Part shown: piece after piece, positions 1 to 9,468 of the stretch
Numbering within the stretch: position 1 is the first letter of the stretch
How the letters are laid out: every line of letters starts with the position of its first letter
Assembly: GCF_022410535.1 (NCBI RefSeq)
Contig: NZ_JAKNBL010000013.1
Location: 1-64,000 of the forward strand
Source: Pelotomaculum terephthalicicum JT
Lineage (GTDB): Bacteria > Bacillota > Desulfotomaculia > Desulfotomaculales > Pelotomaculaceae
Direction: 5' to 3'
Length of the DNA: 64,000 nucleotides
Notes under the pieces: generated by a model
The model's database searches: none
Seen by the model: the letters and a program-made list of their open reading frames with translations, nothing else
What the model was told of the DNA's origin: nothing
Made by a program: the position numbers and the translations under genes

Positions 1-91
1 ATTCGCAAGCTTCCTCGTAACCTCCGTTCGACTTGCATGTGTTAAGCACGCCGCCAGCGTTCGTCCTGAGCCAGGATCAAACTCTCCATTT
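1..91 (-). rRNA. rrs: 16S rRNA, 5' end (partial)
   Basis: The complement of 66-85 is the universal bacterial 16S 5' motif AGAGTTTGATCCTGGCTCAG. It is followed by the conserved GACGAACGCTGGCGGCGTGC stretch and the start of the V1 region, and the gene runs off the window edge at position 1. The exact 5' end is estimated by analogy with Bacillus 16S. It lies downstream of lysS on the same strand, as rrn operons do in B. subtilis. Confidence 0.97.
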
Positions 92-420
92 AATATAGAA
101 AATTTGATTTGCTAGCTCGCTTTTTTTCCTCGGAATGTACTGCTCGCTTCTTGCTTTCGCTTCGACGAGAGTTCATGTGTTTCTTGATTTCCATCCATCC
201 ACTGTTTAGTTTTCAAAGACCTGTTTGTCGCATATTGTCGCGAAGATTTTCGCAGCACATTTGCTACTTTACCACTTTCAATTTCTCTTGTCAAGAAACT
301 TTTATCCTGTCAAGAAAACTTTTATCCCGGAGCATAACCATAAAATGTCCCGGGTGATTATATTATCATAAAGCGATAACCATGTCAACATCTCTTACCC
401 ATCATTATACTTATAATTTA
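92..420 (-). promoter_or_regulatory. rRNA operon promoter and leader region
   Basis: This gene-free stretch lies between lysS and 16S. On the minus strand it holds a near-consensus sigma-A promoter: -35 TTGACA at 383-388 and -10 TAATAT at 360-365, 17 bp apart. A second TTGACA at 289-294 has a weaker -10, TAAAGT, at 266-271, again 17 bp apart. Tandem promoters are usual for rRNA operons. Further down, around 205-225, the minus strand reads GTCTTTGAAAACT, the Firmicutes rRNA leader element related to the boxA antitermination signal. The open reading frames here are non-coding by context. Confidence 0.8.
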
Positions 421-1962
<1,542 letters not shown>

Positions 1963-1966
1963 TTAC

Positions 1967-2443
1967 TTACCTCAAGATATCCACAATCTGGTACTTCAAC
2001 ACTCCCACCGGCACTTGAACCTCCACCACACTGCCCTTGGCCATGCCAAGAATTGCCTTGCCCACCGGCGATTCATTCGAAATTTTATTTGCCGCGGGGT
2101 CGGCTTCGGCGGAGCCTACTATAGTGTACTTAAACTCGTCGTCAATCTCCAGATCCTTTAACAAAACCACCGAACCAATGGAAACAACTTCAGTGCCCAA
2201 GTTCTCATCATCTATTATTTTAGCATTGCGAAGCATCTTTTCTAAAGTTAAAATGCGGCCCTCTATAAAAGCCTGCTCGTTTTTCGCGTCTTCATACTCA
2301 GAATTCTCGCTAATGTCGCCAAAAGCAATGGCCTGCCTGATTCTCTCAGCCACCTCCCGCCGCTTCACCGACTTAAGCTGTTCAAGCTCCTCTTCCAAGT
2401 TTTTAAGACCGTCAACTGTCAAGATTACTTCTTTTTCTTTCAT
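1967..2443 (-). CDS. greA: Transcription elongation factor GreA
   Basis: Rescues backtracked RNA polymerase by stimulating cleavage of the transcript 3' end. The 158-residue protein has an N-terminal coiled-coil finger (about 1-75, with [19 protein letters not shown]) and a C-terminal FKBP-like domain ending in [12 protein letters not shown] longer reading frame begins 60 bases upstream. I chose the internal ATG because an AAGGAG ribosome binding site precedes it and GreA proteins begin just here (MKEKEVILT). It is transcribed from the strong promoter at 2616-2644 and followed directly by lysS. Confidence 0.97.
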   Translation of the reverse strand: MKEKEVILTVDGLKNLEEELEQLKSVKRREVAERIRQAIAFGDISENSEYEDAKNEQAFIEGRILTLEKMLRNAKIIDDENLGTEVVSIGSVVLLKDLEIDDEFKYTIVGSAEADPAANKISNESPVGKAILGMAKGSVVEVQVPVGVLKYQIVDILR

Positions 2444-2537
2444 TAAGCACTGTCTCCTTATCTCTGGAATCCTTTCAAAACAATATATGTGCCATGCCTT
2501 CAATTCATACAGGTAGAAAAAGCCCCCATACTACACT

Positions 2538-2572
2538 TAAGCACTGCAAAAAGCGATTTCTCCGCAGTGCTC
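2538..2572 (-). other. Hairpin in greA leader
   Basis: Inverted repeat AGCACTGC / GCAGTGCT (8-bp arms, 18-base loop) lies in the 165-base leader between the greA promoter and the greA start. There is no T tract after it, so it is not an obvious terminator. It could be an RNA stabiliser or the remnant of an attenuator. Confidence 0.4.
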
Positions 2573-2615
2573 CATGAAACTGTGATTTATTTATTACAGC
2601 CAGGACTTTAGTGAC

Positions 2616-2644
2616 ATTATAAGAAGATGCCTCTAATTTGTCAA
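2616..2644 (-). promoter_or_regulatory. Consensus sigma-A promoter for greA-lysS
   Basis: Read on the minus strand, -35 TTGACA (2639-2644) and -10 TATAAT (2616-2621) are both exact consensus and are separated by exactly 17 bp. Initiation would be near 2608, giving a leader of about 165 bases before greA. It lies just downstream of the reductase-like gene ending at 2678, so greA-lysS is probably an independent unit. Confidence 0.85.
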
Positions 2645-2677
2645 GGCTATCTTGACTCTTGATGTAATTGCAAGTGA

Positions 2678-3757
2678 TTATTTCGCCGTTGCACCGCTCC
2701 TGGCGCGGCTCTTGATCATTTCGATTTCCTGCGGGGGTATCGCCCTGCCGAAGCTGCGGAAACCGGCCAGTTTAAAACCGTGTTTTTTAGCCAGCGCGGC
2801 AATTTCTTCAACCTTTTCTACGCACAAATCCCGGCCGAGAGTAAAGCTTTCGTAGCGTTTTTCCAGGGCCAATACCATTGTCTCGGCCATACAGGCGTAA
2901 GCCGTCCCCGGCGGAAAACCGAAGTTCAGGTTGAATTCAACCTCGCCGGGCACTTCCACAACCCCTCCCTCAATAACCAGGACATCGTCGCGCACTTCAG
3001 CAACCCGCCGTGATACATCACGCGGCCGGGCCACATCACAGACAACCGCGCCTGGCCGTAAATCCTCCGGTTCAATGACCGTGTCCAGGGCGCTGGTCAC
3101 CGTGATCACGATATCGCCGGTGCGAAGCGCTTTCTTATTGTCGGATGTAACCTTGACAGCCAATCCGGTGTCATAAAGCACTTTCGCGGCCAGTTCTTCC
3201 AATTTGCGCTCTTCCCTGGCCACCAAGGTCATACTGCGTACTTCCCTGGCCAGGATCAAGGCGCAAACCCGGCCGATGGAACCGGTGGCGCCGAGAATCA
3301 CCACCGCCGCCTTCTTCAGGTCATGCCCCATTGCCTTGGCAGCCTCCCTGACCGATTCGACAGCCGTGGCCACTGTGTAACTATTCCCCGTGGTAACAGG
3401 TATTTTTAAACTCCTGGCGACCGTAACACCGGCATCGCCCACAATTTTCGTAAAGGCGCCAAGGCCAAGTATCTTGGCGCCAAGCTTCTCAGCCATGCGT
3501 CCGCCTTGAATGATTTTGTTCATAACATATGCCTGCGGCATGCTCATGATTAAGCTGGCTGTCAGCGGACAGGCGATAAACCACCCTTCCGCCTCTCCGT
3601 ACCGGGAACGAATCCCGGTGATTTGAGACGCCTTTATCGGGGGCAACAGAGCAAACGCCCGCTCTATTATGCTATCCGGTATAAATTTAGCAAACTTGAA
3701 TTTCATGGCCACATCCCCGGCAGACATGGGGTGCAGCATGAAGGCGAACCTATGCAA
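2678..3757 (-). CDS. COG5322-type dehydrogenase, acyl-ACP-reductase-like
   Basis: A 359-residue Rossmann enzyme. Seen: nucleotide-binding motif GATGSIG at 156-162, preceded by GAFTKIV (100-106) and TTGNSYTV (122-129), and a late YACMAETM with its cysteine at residue 289. From recalled family knowledge, these match the cyanobacterial long-chain acyl-ACP reductase, whose cysteine in a similar ACFAEAM context forms the acyl-thioester. Fatty aldehyde formation from acyl-ACP or acyl-CoA is therefore possible. The substrate here is unproven and annotators may call it shikimate-dehydrogenase-like. The TTG start is supported by GGAGG eight bases upstream. It follows the HTH regulator gene by 12 bases and is probably co-transcribed with it. 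Confidence 0.75.
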   Translation of the reverse strand: MHRFAFMLHPMSAGDVAMKFKFAKFIPDSIIERAFALLPPIKASQITGIRSRYGEAEGWFIACPLTASLIMSMPQAYVMNKIIQGGRMAEKLGAKILGLGAFTKIVGDAGVTVARSLKIPVTTGNSYTVATAVESVREAAKAMGHDLKKAAVVILGATGSIGRVCALILAREVRSMTLVAREERKLEELAAKVLYDTGLAVKVTSDNKKALRTGDIVITVTSALDTVIEPEDLRPGAVVCDVARPRDVSRRVAEVRDDVLVIEGGVVEVPGEVEFNLNFGFPPGTAYACMAETMVLALEKRYESFTLGRDLCVEKVEEIAALAKKHGFKLAGFRSFGRAIPPQEIEMIKSRARSGATAK

Positions 3758-3769
3758 ACTTTTTACCTC

Positions 3770-4294
3770 CTATTCTTTGATAGCCCTGACCAAATCCACT
3801 AATTCGTCCGGGTCGACATACTTATCTTCTTGAATTGGCGACTCACCAATCTCAAACCCCACCACATCTTTGTCCAATACCGCCTCAAAAATTTTGATCC
3901 GTTGATTTGAACCGAGCACAAGCACCTGATCAAAAGAGTGGGCTTTCGCAATCAAGTCCATGATGGCATCAAATAAATCGACACCACTTTTTTGTTTCAC
4001 AAATTCCCAACGCTCTTCTTCGGACATCAGGAAAATAAAGTCCACGCCTTCCCGCTCCAGGACTTCCTGAATCTCTACTTTATTCAGAACAGGGAAGCCG
4101 AAGACAGCCAGCCGGCGGCCTTTCCTGATTTCACCCAGATTTTCCAAACGGCAGACCAGAGTCCGGTCAACACCCAGCCTGGAAGCTACTTCAGTCTGTG
4201 AAAGACCCTTCCTCCTCAAACTTAACATATTGTTAAGAACTTGATTAATTTTTCTTTTGCTTATGATCTTTTCCCCAAGACGGATTAATTCCAA
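3770..4294 (-). CDS. Helix-turn-helix regulator beside the COG5322 enzyme
   Basis: A 174-residue protein with an XRE-like helix-turn-helix near the N-terminus (SQTEVASRLGVDRTLVCRLE) and an unassigned alpha/beta C-terminal part (VLVLGSNQRIKIFEAV), which may sense a ligand. The reading frame extends upstream to 4309. I prefer the TTG at 4292-4294 because AAGGTG sits six bases before it. It is placed directly upstream of the acyl-reductase-like gene on the same strand, so it is probably that gene's regulator and autoregulated. The palindrome at 4398-4419 is a candidate operator. The function is inferred from the fold and context only. Confidence 0.75.
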   Translation of the reverse strand: MELIRLGEKIISKRKINQVLNNMLSLRRKGLSQTEVASRLGVDRTLVCRLENLGEIRKGRRLAVFGFPVLNKVEIQEVLEREGVDFIFLMSEEERWEFVKQKSGVDLFDAIMDLIAKAHSFDQVLVLGSNQRIKIFEAVLDKDVVGFEIGESPIQEDKYVDPDELVDLVRAIKE

Positions 4295-4317
4295 GATACA
4301 CACCTTCAATTACAGGT

Positions 4318-4396
4318 ATTCAGAAACCAGAAGTCAGCATTCAGAATATTTCAAGACTATAAAATTCTGACTCCTGTCTGACTCCTGGCTCCTGCT
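4318..4396. repeat. Heptamer-repeat element, copy A
   Basis: The left part reads CAGAAGTCAGCATTCAGAAT. The right part carries TCTGACTCCTG, CTGACTCCTG and GCTCCTG. The two sides are degenerate inverted copies of a roughly 7-base unit (CAGGAGT / ACTCCTG), so the element can fold on itself. Similar elements occur at 7288-7456, 14630-14695 and 23735-23946. Confidence 0.7.
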
Positions 4397-4397
4397 C

Positions 4398-4419
4398 ATG
4401 TGCACACATTTGTGTACAT
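4398..4419. promoter_or_regulatory. Palindrome, candidate operator of the HTH regulator
   Basis: ATGTGCACA-CATT-TGTGTACAT has 9-base arms with one mismatch. It lies about 100 bases upstream of the regulator start at 4294, past repeat copy A, and just after the end of dusB at 4437. It is a plausible dimer-binding site for the regulator. No bound protein can be shown from sequence. Confidence 0.4.
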
Positions 4420-4436
4420 AAAAATATTAACAAAGC

Positions 4437-5411
4437 TTACCTTTCTTCGCAAGTACCACATAGGATTATTTTTAAAATCTTTTCCAGTTCCTCTTTACTG
4501 CCGGCTTTATTGATTCTGTCCCTCAACTTCGCCGCGCCGCGCACCCCCTTGGTGTACCAGGCGGCATGCTTGCGCATCTCCCGCACGGCCACCTTTTCCC
4601 CCTTGTTCTCGATAAGCAAGTTCAAGTGCCGCAGGGCCGCCATCACCCGCTCTGCGGGCGCGGGTTCAGGTAAAACCACGCCGGTTTTCAGAAAATGCGC
4701 CGTCCTTGAAAACATCCAGGGGTTGCCCAGGGCGGCCCGGCCAATCATAACCCCGTCACAGCCGGTCTGCTCCATCATCAGTAAAGCATCTTCCGGACAC
4801 CTGATGTCGCCGTTGCCAATCACCGGCACGTTTACAGCCTTTTTTACCGCCGCGATGATTTCCCAATCCGCTTCCCCCGTATAAAATTGTGAGCGGGTGC
4901 GGCCATGTACGGTTAATGCGGCGACACCCTCACCGGTTAACAGTTTCGCCATTTCGACAGCGTTTATTGATTTTTCATCCCAACCTTTACGCATTTTAAC
5001 CGTTACCGGAACCCTGACCCGCTCAACCACCGCCCTGACAATTTTAACGGCTAACCCCGGATTCTTCATCAGGGCGGCCCCTTCTCCGTTTTTCACAATT
5101 TTTGGCGTAGGACATCCCATATTGATGTCAATAAGATCAGCACCGCGGCTCTCCGCGATTTCCGCCGCCATAGCCATATACGCCGGGTTGGAACCAAAAA
5201 TCTGCACGCTTAACGGGCTGCTTTCACCAGCCAAGTTCAGCATGCCGCAGGTCTTCGGATTACCATATAAAAGGGCCTGGTCGCTCACCATTTCAGTGCA
5301 AACCAGGCCGCATCCAGCCTCTTTGGCCAATATCCGGTAGGCCTTGTCGGTAATGCCCGCCATCGGAGCGGATATCACCGGATTGGCCAGTTTAATTTGT
5401 CCGATTTTCAT
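4437..5411 (-). CDS. dusB: tRNA-dihydrouridine synthase DusB
   Basis: FMN enzyme that reduces uridines in the tRNA D-loop with NADPH. The 324 residues form a TIM barrel starting [12 protein letters not shown]. The family motif [18 protein letters not shown] places the catalytic cysteine at residue 100, and TVKMRKGW and [11 protein letters not shown] follow. Length is typical. The ATG start overlaps the end of coaX by 4 bases (ATGA), so the two are translationally coupled. The neighbouring lysS, fol genes and coaX are the same company DusB keeps in Bacillus. Confidence 0.96.
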   Translation of the reverse strand: MKIGQIKLANPVISAPMAGITDKAYRILAKEAGCGLVCTEMVSDQALLYGNPKTCGMLNLAGESSPLSVQIFGSNPAYMAMAAEIAESRGADLIDINMGCPTPKIVKNGEGAALMKNPGLAVKIVRAVVERVRVPVTVKMRKGWDEKSINAVEMAKLLTGEGVAALTVHGRTRSQFYTGEADWEIIAAVKKAVNVPVIGNGDIRCPEDALLMMEQTGCDGVMIGRAALGNPWMFSRTAHFLKTGVVLPEPAPAERVMAALRHLNLLIENKGEKVAVREMRKHAAWYTKGVRGAAKLRDRINKAGSKEELEKILKIILCGTCEER

Positions 5412-6178
5412 CTCGGTGAATTCCTCTCGTATATCAAACGCAGCCCGGTCAGGGTCAGGAAAGGGTCCACCCGGTCAATTCCCGTGCTTTCCTGGGCAAT
5501 CAGTCTGGCCAGCCCGCCTGTGGCAATAGCCTTAGCATTTTCACCCAGTTCTTTTTTCATCCGCCTGATAATCTCATCAACTTGCCCGACATACCCGTAA
5601 AAAATACCGGACTGCATACTTGTGACAGTGTTTTTTCCGATAACAGAAGGCGGTTTGACAAGTTCAACCCTGGGCAGCTTGGCTGCCCGCGCAAAAAGAG
5701 CTTCCGTGGAAATGCCGATACCGGGCGCGATCGCCCCGCCCAGGTATTCGCCCCTGGAGTTAATAGCGCAATAGGTTGTAGCTGTTCCGAAATCAATTAT
5801 GATCAGCGGACAGCCGTATAATTCAATACCGGCGACAGCATTGACGATACGGTCGGCGCCTACCTCCCTGGGATTCTCGTAATTAACCGGAAGGCCCGTT
5901 TTGATGCCGGGGCCTACGATCAGTGGAGTAAGACGAAAATACTTCTGACAGGTTCTTTCCAAGGTGAACGTCAGTGGCGGAACCACTGTGGAAATAACCG
6001 TGGCTTTAATTGCACTCATCTCAATCTGCGAGATAGTAAACAACTCTTTAAGCATGATCCCATATTCGTCAGCCGTACGGTCACGTCTTGTGGATATTCG
6101 CCAGTCTGCCACCAATTCGCTGCCGCTGTATACTCCAAGCACAATATTCGTATTGCCGACATCAAAGACTAGGATCAT
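5408..6178 (-). CDS. coaX: Type III pantothenate kinase CoaX
   Basis: Catalyses the first step of CoA synthesis, phosphorylating pantothenate. The 256-residue protein begins [15 protein letters not shown], the ATP phosphate-binding motif of the ASKHA fold. [11 protein letters not shown] and [12 protein letters not shown] follow, the latter including the second phosphate-binding segment. The frame is open a further 29 codons upstream, but the ATG at 6176-6178 fits the family start and a GGGGA-rich site lies just before it. It complements the pantothenate operon at 13.2-16.4 kb: both halves of the CoA route are in this window. Confidence 0.95.
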   Translation of the reverse strand: MILVFDVGNTNIVLGVYSGSELVADWRISTRRDRTADEYGIMLKELFTISQIEMSAIKATVISTVVPPLTFTLERTCQKYFRLTPLIVGPGIKTGLPVNYENPREVGADRIVNAVAGIELYGCPLIIIDFGTATTYCAINSRGEYLGGAIAPGIGISTEALFARAAKLPRVELVKPPSVIGKNTVTSMQSGIFYGYVGQVDEIIRRMKKELGENAKAIATGGLARLIAQESTGIDRVDPFLTLTGLRLIYERNSPR

Positions 6179-6281
6179 TCCCGTCCCCGCTTTCATGTGA
6201 AATGGCACTATAAAAAATATCACCTTCCATTTTACCAAAGAGTTTGCCCAGGTGCAACCCGTCAAGAAGAATATTCAAATC

Positions 6282-6569
6282 CTAGCTGTCTTCTCTTGAA
6301 TGGTGCGGTTTTTTGCCTACAATATCAATCGCCTCAGTTACAACCCTGATAATATCTACCTTGTTCTGTTGTTTTAAGGAACCTACCCTCAGCAAAACTT
6401 CACCCTCCGCGGTAACCACATAGGAAGGAGACAGTTTGTTCAGTGCAATCGCCGCCATGTCAAGCTTACAGCGTTCACACTTGCATAATTCCTGGCAATT
6501 CTTCAGGATGTCTTCAATCGTCTCCTTTACAAGTATTTCCATTACATTTATCAGACGGAGCATCTGCAA
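6282..6569 (-). CDS. ComFB-like (late competence) protein
   Basis: A 95-residue protein resembling the B. subtilis ComFB family: an ETIEDILKN helix, a C-x-C-x2-C cluster (CKCERCKLD) that could bind metal, then AALNKLSPSYV-type and VTEAIDIV helices. I read ALNKLSPSYVVT directly. The biochemical role of the family is unclear; it was named from its place in the comF operon. The TTG at 6567-6569 lies six bases after GAGGGG; an ATG six bases inside is the alternative. It is 100 bases upstream of coaX, on the same strand. Confidence 0.8.
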   Translation of the reverse strand: MQMLRLINVMEILVKETIEDILKNCQELCKCERCKLDMAAIALNKLSPSYVVTAEGEVLLRVGSLKQQNKVDIIRVVTEAIDIVGKKPHHSREDS

Positions 6570-6689
6570 ATCAATCCCCTCTTCTCAGTCTGGTAAATTA
6601 ATTCTTCATGATCTTAATTATTCCTTTTACTAAGAAAAAAAACAGCTAATTAGTCTATACAAACCTTTGGACATACAACGCGGTTCGCC

Positions 6690-7268
6690 TCAGACCTGAC
6701 CTTTATTAACACCATACGCGTCCAGCCGCCGGTAGACCGCCCTGGACAGTACCGAGGCGGCAACTGCCTTAATCAAGTCCAGGAGAATAAAAGGAGTAAA
6801 ACCAATAGTCAACAACTTCGCTAAAGAAATGTTTTGCCCCATATAAAATGTCAAGATAGCATAAAGGTAAGACAACCCTATCAGATCGTAAACCGCCACA
6901 CCGGCGAGCATGGCAAAGAAATAGCGGGTGATACTGCTATTTTCCCTGTCTTTAAGCAATAAGCCGATCACATACGCGCTCCCGATAAATCCAATTAAAA
7001 ACCCGAAGGTTGGTTGAATCACGTAAGAAGGTCCTCCGAAAGGAGCGGTAGCAAACACCGGCACCCCCACCAAACCAATTAAAATGTAAACAACTATGCT
7101 TAGCGCCCCCAGGCGGGGGCCCAACAAACCGCCCGCAAGCATTACCACAAACGGCAGAAGGCTAAAAGGCACAATAGAACCGGCATAGCGGACCAACATG
7201 GCGGCGACTACCGCCATGGCGGCGAAAACCGCGGTCATAGTGATGTCACGCGCTGAAAACCTGGACAT
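6690..7268 (-). CDS. bioY: Biotin transporter BioY
   Basis: Substrate-binding membrane protein (S component) for biotin uptake, working alone or with ECF energy-coupling proteins. It has 192 residues with about six hydrophobic segments and the BioY signature around VGVPVFATAPFGGPSYVIQP. No ECF ATPase genes are nearby. It lies downstream of birA, with a repeat element and a probable promoter plus operator (7458-7510) between them. The start is ATG (MSRFSARDITM) after GGGGGG. Confidence 0.95.
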   Translation of the reverse strand: MSRFSARDITMTAVFAAMAVVAAMLVRYAGSIVPFSLLPFVVMLAGGLLGPRLGALSIVVYILIGLVGVPVFATAPFGGPSYVIQPTFGFLIGFIGSAYVIGLLLKDRENSSITRYFFAMLAGVAVYDLIGLSYLYAILTFYMGQNISLAKLLTIGFTPFILLDLIKAVAASVLSRAVYRRLDAYGVNKGQV

Positions 7269-7287
7269 AAAAACCCCCCTTAATAAA

Positions 7288-7456
7288 AGTAGTCAGGAGT
7301 CAGAATAATATATAAAACATTAAACAACTCTTAACCATTCTTTTATTCTTATTCCTTAGCTCCAAACTCCTTAGTCCTTACTTCCTGAAAATAAAATTTT
7401 CATCTGCTGCTGGTGCCACCTCTGGCGGCATGAATATCTGACTCCTGACTCCTGAG
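7288..7456. repeat. Heptamer-repeat element, copy B, in bioY leader
   Basis: The left edge reads GTAGTCAGGAGTCAGAATA and the right edge ATCTGACTCCTGACTCCTGA, an inverted arrangement of the same 7-base unit as copy A. The 120-base core is AT-rich and contains TTCCTGAAAATAAAATTTTCA, which resembles the core of copy E. If the promoter at 7458-7487 is used, the whole element becomes the 5' leader of bioY mRNA. Confidence 0.7.
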
Positions 7457-7457
7457 C

Positions 7458-7510
7458 ATTATACTGCTTGGGCAATTAATGCGTAAACCATTGCTTGCAA
7501 CAAAGTTGAC
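7458..7510 (-). promoter_or_regulatory. Probable bioY promoter with BirA-like operator
   Basis: Minus strand: -35 TTTACG (7482-7487) and -10 TATAAT (7458-7463), 18 bp apart. Overlapping the -35 is GTCAAC-N16-GTTTAC (7505-7510 and 7483-7488). Its right half GGTTTAC resembles the BirA operator half site known from enteric bacteria (GGTTTACAA). A similar arrangement precedes birA itself at 8543-8571. Binding by BirA is an inference. Confidence 0.5.
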
Positions 7511-7526
7511 ATTTAAAGCAAAATTT

Positions 7527-8498
7527 TTACACCCGCAAAGAAACGTCTCCTACTATCAGCCGCTGCAATCCGCCGTCCGGGAGCCGCAGCAACAGCGCTC
7601 CGTCATAATCGACATCTTCGGCCCAACCCTCCCAGGATTTATTCAAGGTATGGACTCGTACCGGACAATGCAAAGAAACGGATAACTCCTTCCATTTCGC
7701 CAGGACTACCGGAAAGCCCTGCTCAAGCCAAAGCTGGTACCATTGTTCATACTCCTCCAGCATAGCCTGCAGCAAATCGACCCTGGCTAGCTCCGCGCCA
7801 GTTTCCACCTTCAGGGAGGTGGCGATATCGCGCACTTCTTCAGGCAATTCAATAAGTTCCTGGTTGACGTTCAGACCGGCGCCCACCACCAGATAATCAA
7901 TTCTGTCCAATTCGGCGCTCATTTCAGTGAGGATGCCGCAAATCTTCCTGCCGCCCACGAACAGATCGTTCGGCCACTTGATGCCCACAGGCACGCCTGT
8001 TTTTTTTCTAACCGCCAGGGCCAGGGCTACCGCCGTCACCATAGTCATTTGCGACGCCTCGGAAGGATTGACGGACGGATATAGAATCACGGAAAAACAG
8101 ACATTTTTGTACTTCGGCGAATGCCATTTCCTGCCCAGCCGGCCCTTGCCGCCGGTCTGCTCCTCGGCAACCACAATCGAGCCGTCACGCGCGCCTTGAC
8201 GGACTAATTCCTTAGCCATGTCGTTCGTGGAAGAAACGCTATCGTAATAATAAACCTGCTGACCGAAAAATTTACTGTTCAGACCGTCCAGAATCTCCTC
8301 GGCATAAAGTCTGTCCGGAACACGGACCAGTGAATAGCCCGCGCGCGGACGCGCGTCGATTCCATACCCATCCTCCCGCAAGGTCTGGATGTGCTTCCAG
8401 ACCGCGGTCCGGGTTACGTCAAGTTTTTTGCATATGTCTTCACCGGATACGAATTCGGGCTGGAACTCTTTTAAAAGCCGGAGAACAGCTCTTTTCAA
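7527..8498 (-). CDS. birA: Bifunctional biotin ligase / biotin operon repressor
   Basis: Attaches biotin to carboxylase carrier proteins and, through an N-terminal winged helix (about 1-65; CKKLDVTRTAVWKHIQTL), represses biotin genes. The catalytic domain shows the biotin-binding loop GGKGRLGRKWHSP and the lysine motif GIKWPNDLFVGG; a C-terminal SH3-like part follows. An in-frame GTG lies at 8505-8507, but GGGAGTGG just before the TTG at 8496-8498 favours the latter (323 residues). It is upstream of bioY, and the operator-like repeats before both genes suggest control by its own product. Confidence 0.94.
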   Translation of the reverse strand: MKRAVLRLLKEFQPEFVSGEDICKKLDVTRTAVWKHIQTLREDGYGIDARPRAGYSLVRVPDRLYAEEILDGLNSKFFGQQVYYYDSVSSTNDMAKELVRQGARDGSIVVAEEQTGGKGRLGRKWHSPKYKNVCFSVILYPSVNPSEASQMTMVTAVALALAVRKKTGVPVGIKWPNDLFVGGRKICGILTEMSAELDRIDYLVVGAGLNVNQELIELPEEVRDIATSLKVETGAELARVDLLQAMLEEYEQWYQLWLEQGFPVVLAKWKELSVSLHCPVRVHTLNKSWEGWAEDVDYDGALLLRLPDGGLQRLIVGDVSLRV

Positions 8499-8518
8499 AA
8501 TAACCACTCCCGAAAGTT

Positions 8519-8579
8519 ATTCTAATCGTTTGCCACTAAAACGTCAACATTTATTATCATTATAAGTTAACGTTGACGT
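8519..8579 (-). promoter_or_regulatory. birA promoter with inverted-repeat operator
   Basis: Minus strand: -35 TTGACG (8542-8547) and -10 TAGAAT (8519-8524), 17 bp apart. A perfect inverted repeat ACGTCAAC (8541-8548) / GTTGACGT (8572-8579) covers the -35. Within it is GTCAAC-N17-GTTAAC, similar to the element before bioY. A repressor bound here would block birA transcription, so BirA autoregulation is the simplest reading. Confidence 0.55.
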
Positions 8580-8591
8580 CAGAGCACTTTT

Positions 8592-9446
8592 TTAATAATC
8601 AGCTTTTATTTCTGCCAAGTCCAGGCTGATATCAAGTGATTCAACCGAATGAGTCAACGCTCCGACCGAGATCAGGTCTACGCCCGCCGCCGCGATTGCC
8701 CGGATATTTTCGCCGGTGACATTACCGGAGGCCTCCACCAGCGCCCGGCCCGCCACAAGCGCCACGGCCTCGCGCATCATCTCCACAGCCATGTTGTCCA
8801 GCATAATAATATCAGCCTTTACTTCCAGCGCCTCCCCCACCTGCGCCATGCTCTCCACTTCAACTTCAATTTTCGCGGTGTGAGGGCTGGCCCGCCTGGC
8901 CGCCTGCACAGCCTTGGCGATACCACCCGCTGCTTTTATATGATTGTCCTTAATCAGTACGGCGTCATACAAGCCGAAGCGATGATTATATCCACCACCC
9001 ACCCTGACGGCGTACTTTTCCAGCATTCTCAACCCCGGTGTGGTTTTTCTGGTATCTATGACATGCGCCTTTTGACCGGCTACTAATTCTACCAGTTGGG
9101 CTGTTTTTGTGGCAATCCCTGAAAGACGCTGGAGAAAATTCAGCGCCAGCCGCTCACCGGTCAGGATTGCCCGCGCGTTGCCGCCGACCTCGGCCAGCAC
9201 CCGGCCACGCTCGACAAATTCACCGTCAACAGCCCGCGCTTGAAACAGCAGCGCCGGGTCAAGACAACGAAAAATCTCCTCCGCCACCGGCATCCCCGCC
9301 AACATGCCTTTTTCTTTAGCAACAATATAGCCGTTTGAAACCGCGCCCGCGGGAACAATACTATTTGTGGTCAAATCTCCGGCGCCGATATCTTCATTTA
9401 AGCAATCCCTAATCAGTTTGCGCAATGCCAACACGTTAAAATCCAT
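8592..9446 (-). CDS. nadC: Nicotinate-nucleotide pyrophosphorylase (quinolinate PRTase)
   Basis: Third enzyme of de novo NAD synthesis: quinolinate plus PRPP gives nicotinate mononucleotide. The 284-residue protein has the N-terminal EDIGAGDLTT motif, the active-site TRKTTPGLRMLEKYAV segment, IEVEVES and IMLDNM. The ATG at 9444-9446 follows GGGGGAC; an upstream in-frame start would run into the preceding gene. It begins 22 bases after the unknown lipoprotein gene, and nadA and nadB are further upstream, so it is the last gene of a four-gene nad operon. Confidence 0.96.
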   Translation of the reverse strand: MDFNVLALRKLIRDCLNEDIGAGDLTTNSIVPAGAVSNGYIVAKEKGMLAGMPVAEEIFRCLDPALLFQARAVDGEFVERGRVLAEVGGNARAILTGERLALNFLQRLSGIATKTAQLVELVAGQKAHVIDTRKTTPGLRMLEKYAVRVGGGYNHRFGLYDAVLIKDNHIKAAGGIAKAVQAARRASPHTAKIEVEVESMAQVGEALEVKADIIMLDNMAVEMMREAVALVAGRALVEASGNVTGENIRAIAAAGVDLISVGALTHSVESLDISLDLAEIKADY

Positions 9447-9468
9447 GGCCGTCCCCCGTTCCGTCAGC

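Noticed and set aside
4318-4396. Short repeats considered as a CRISPR array
   Set aside because: Units are about 7 bases, degenerate and contiguous, with no spacers and no cas genes in the window.
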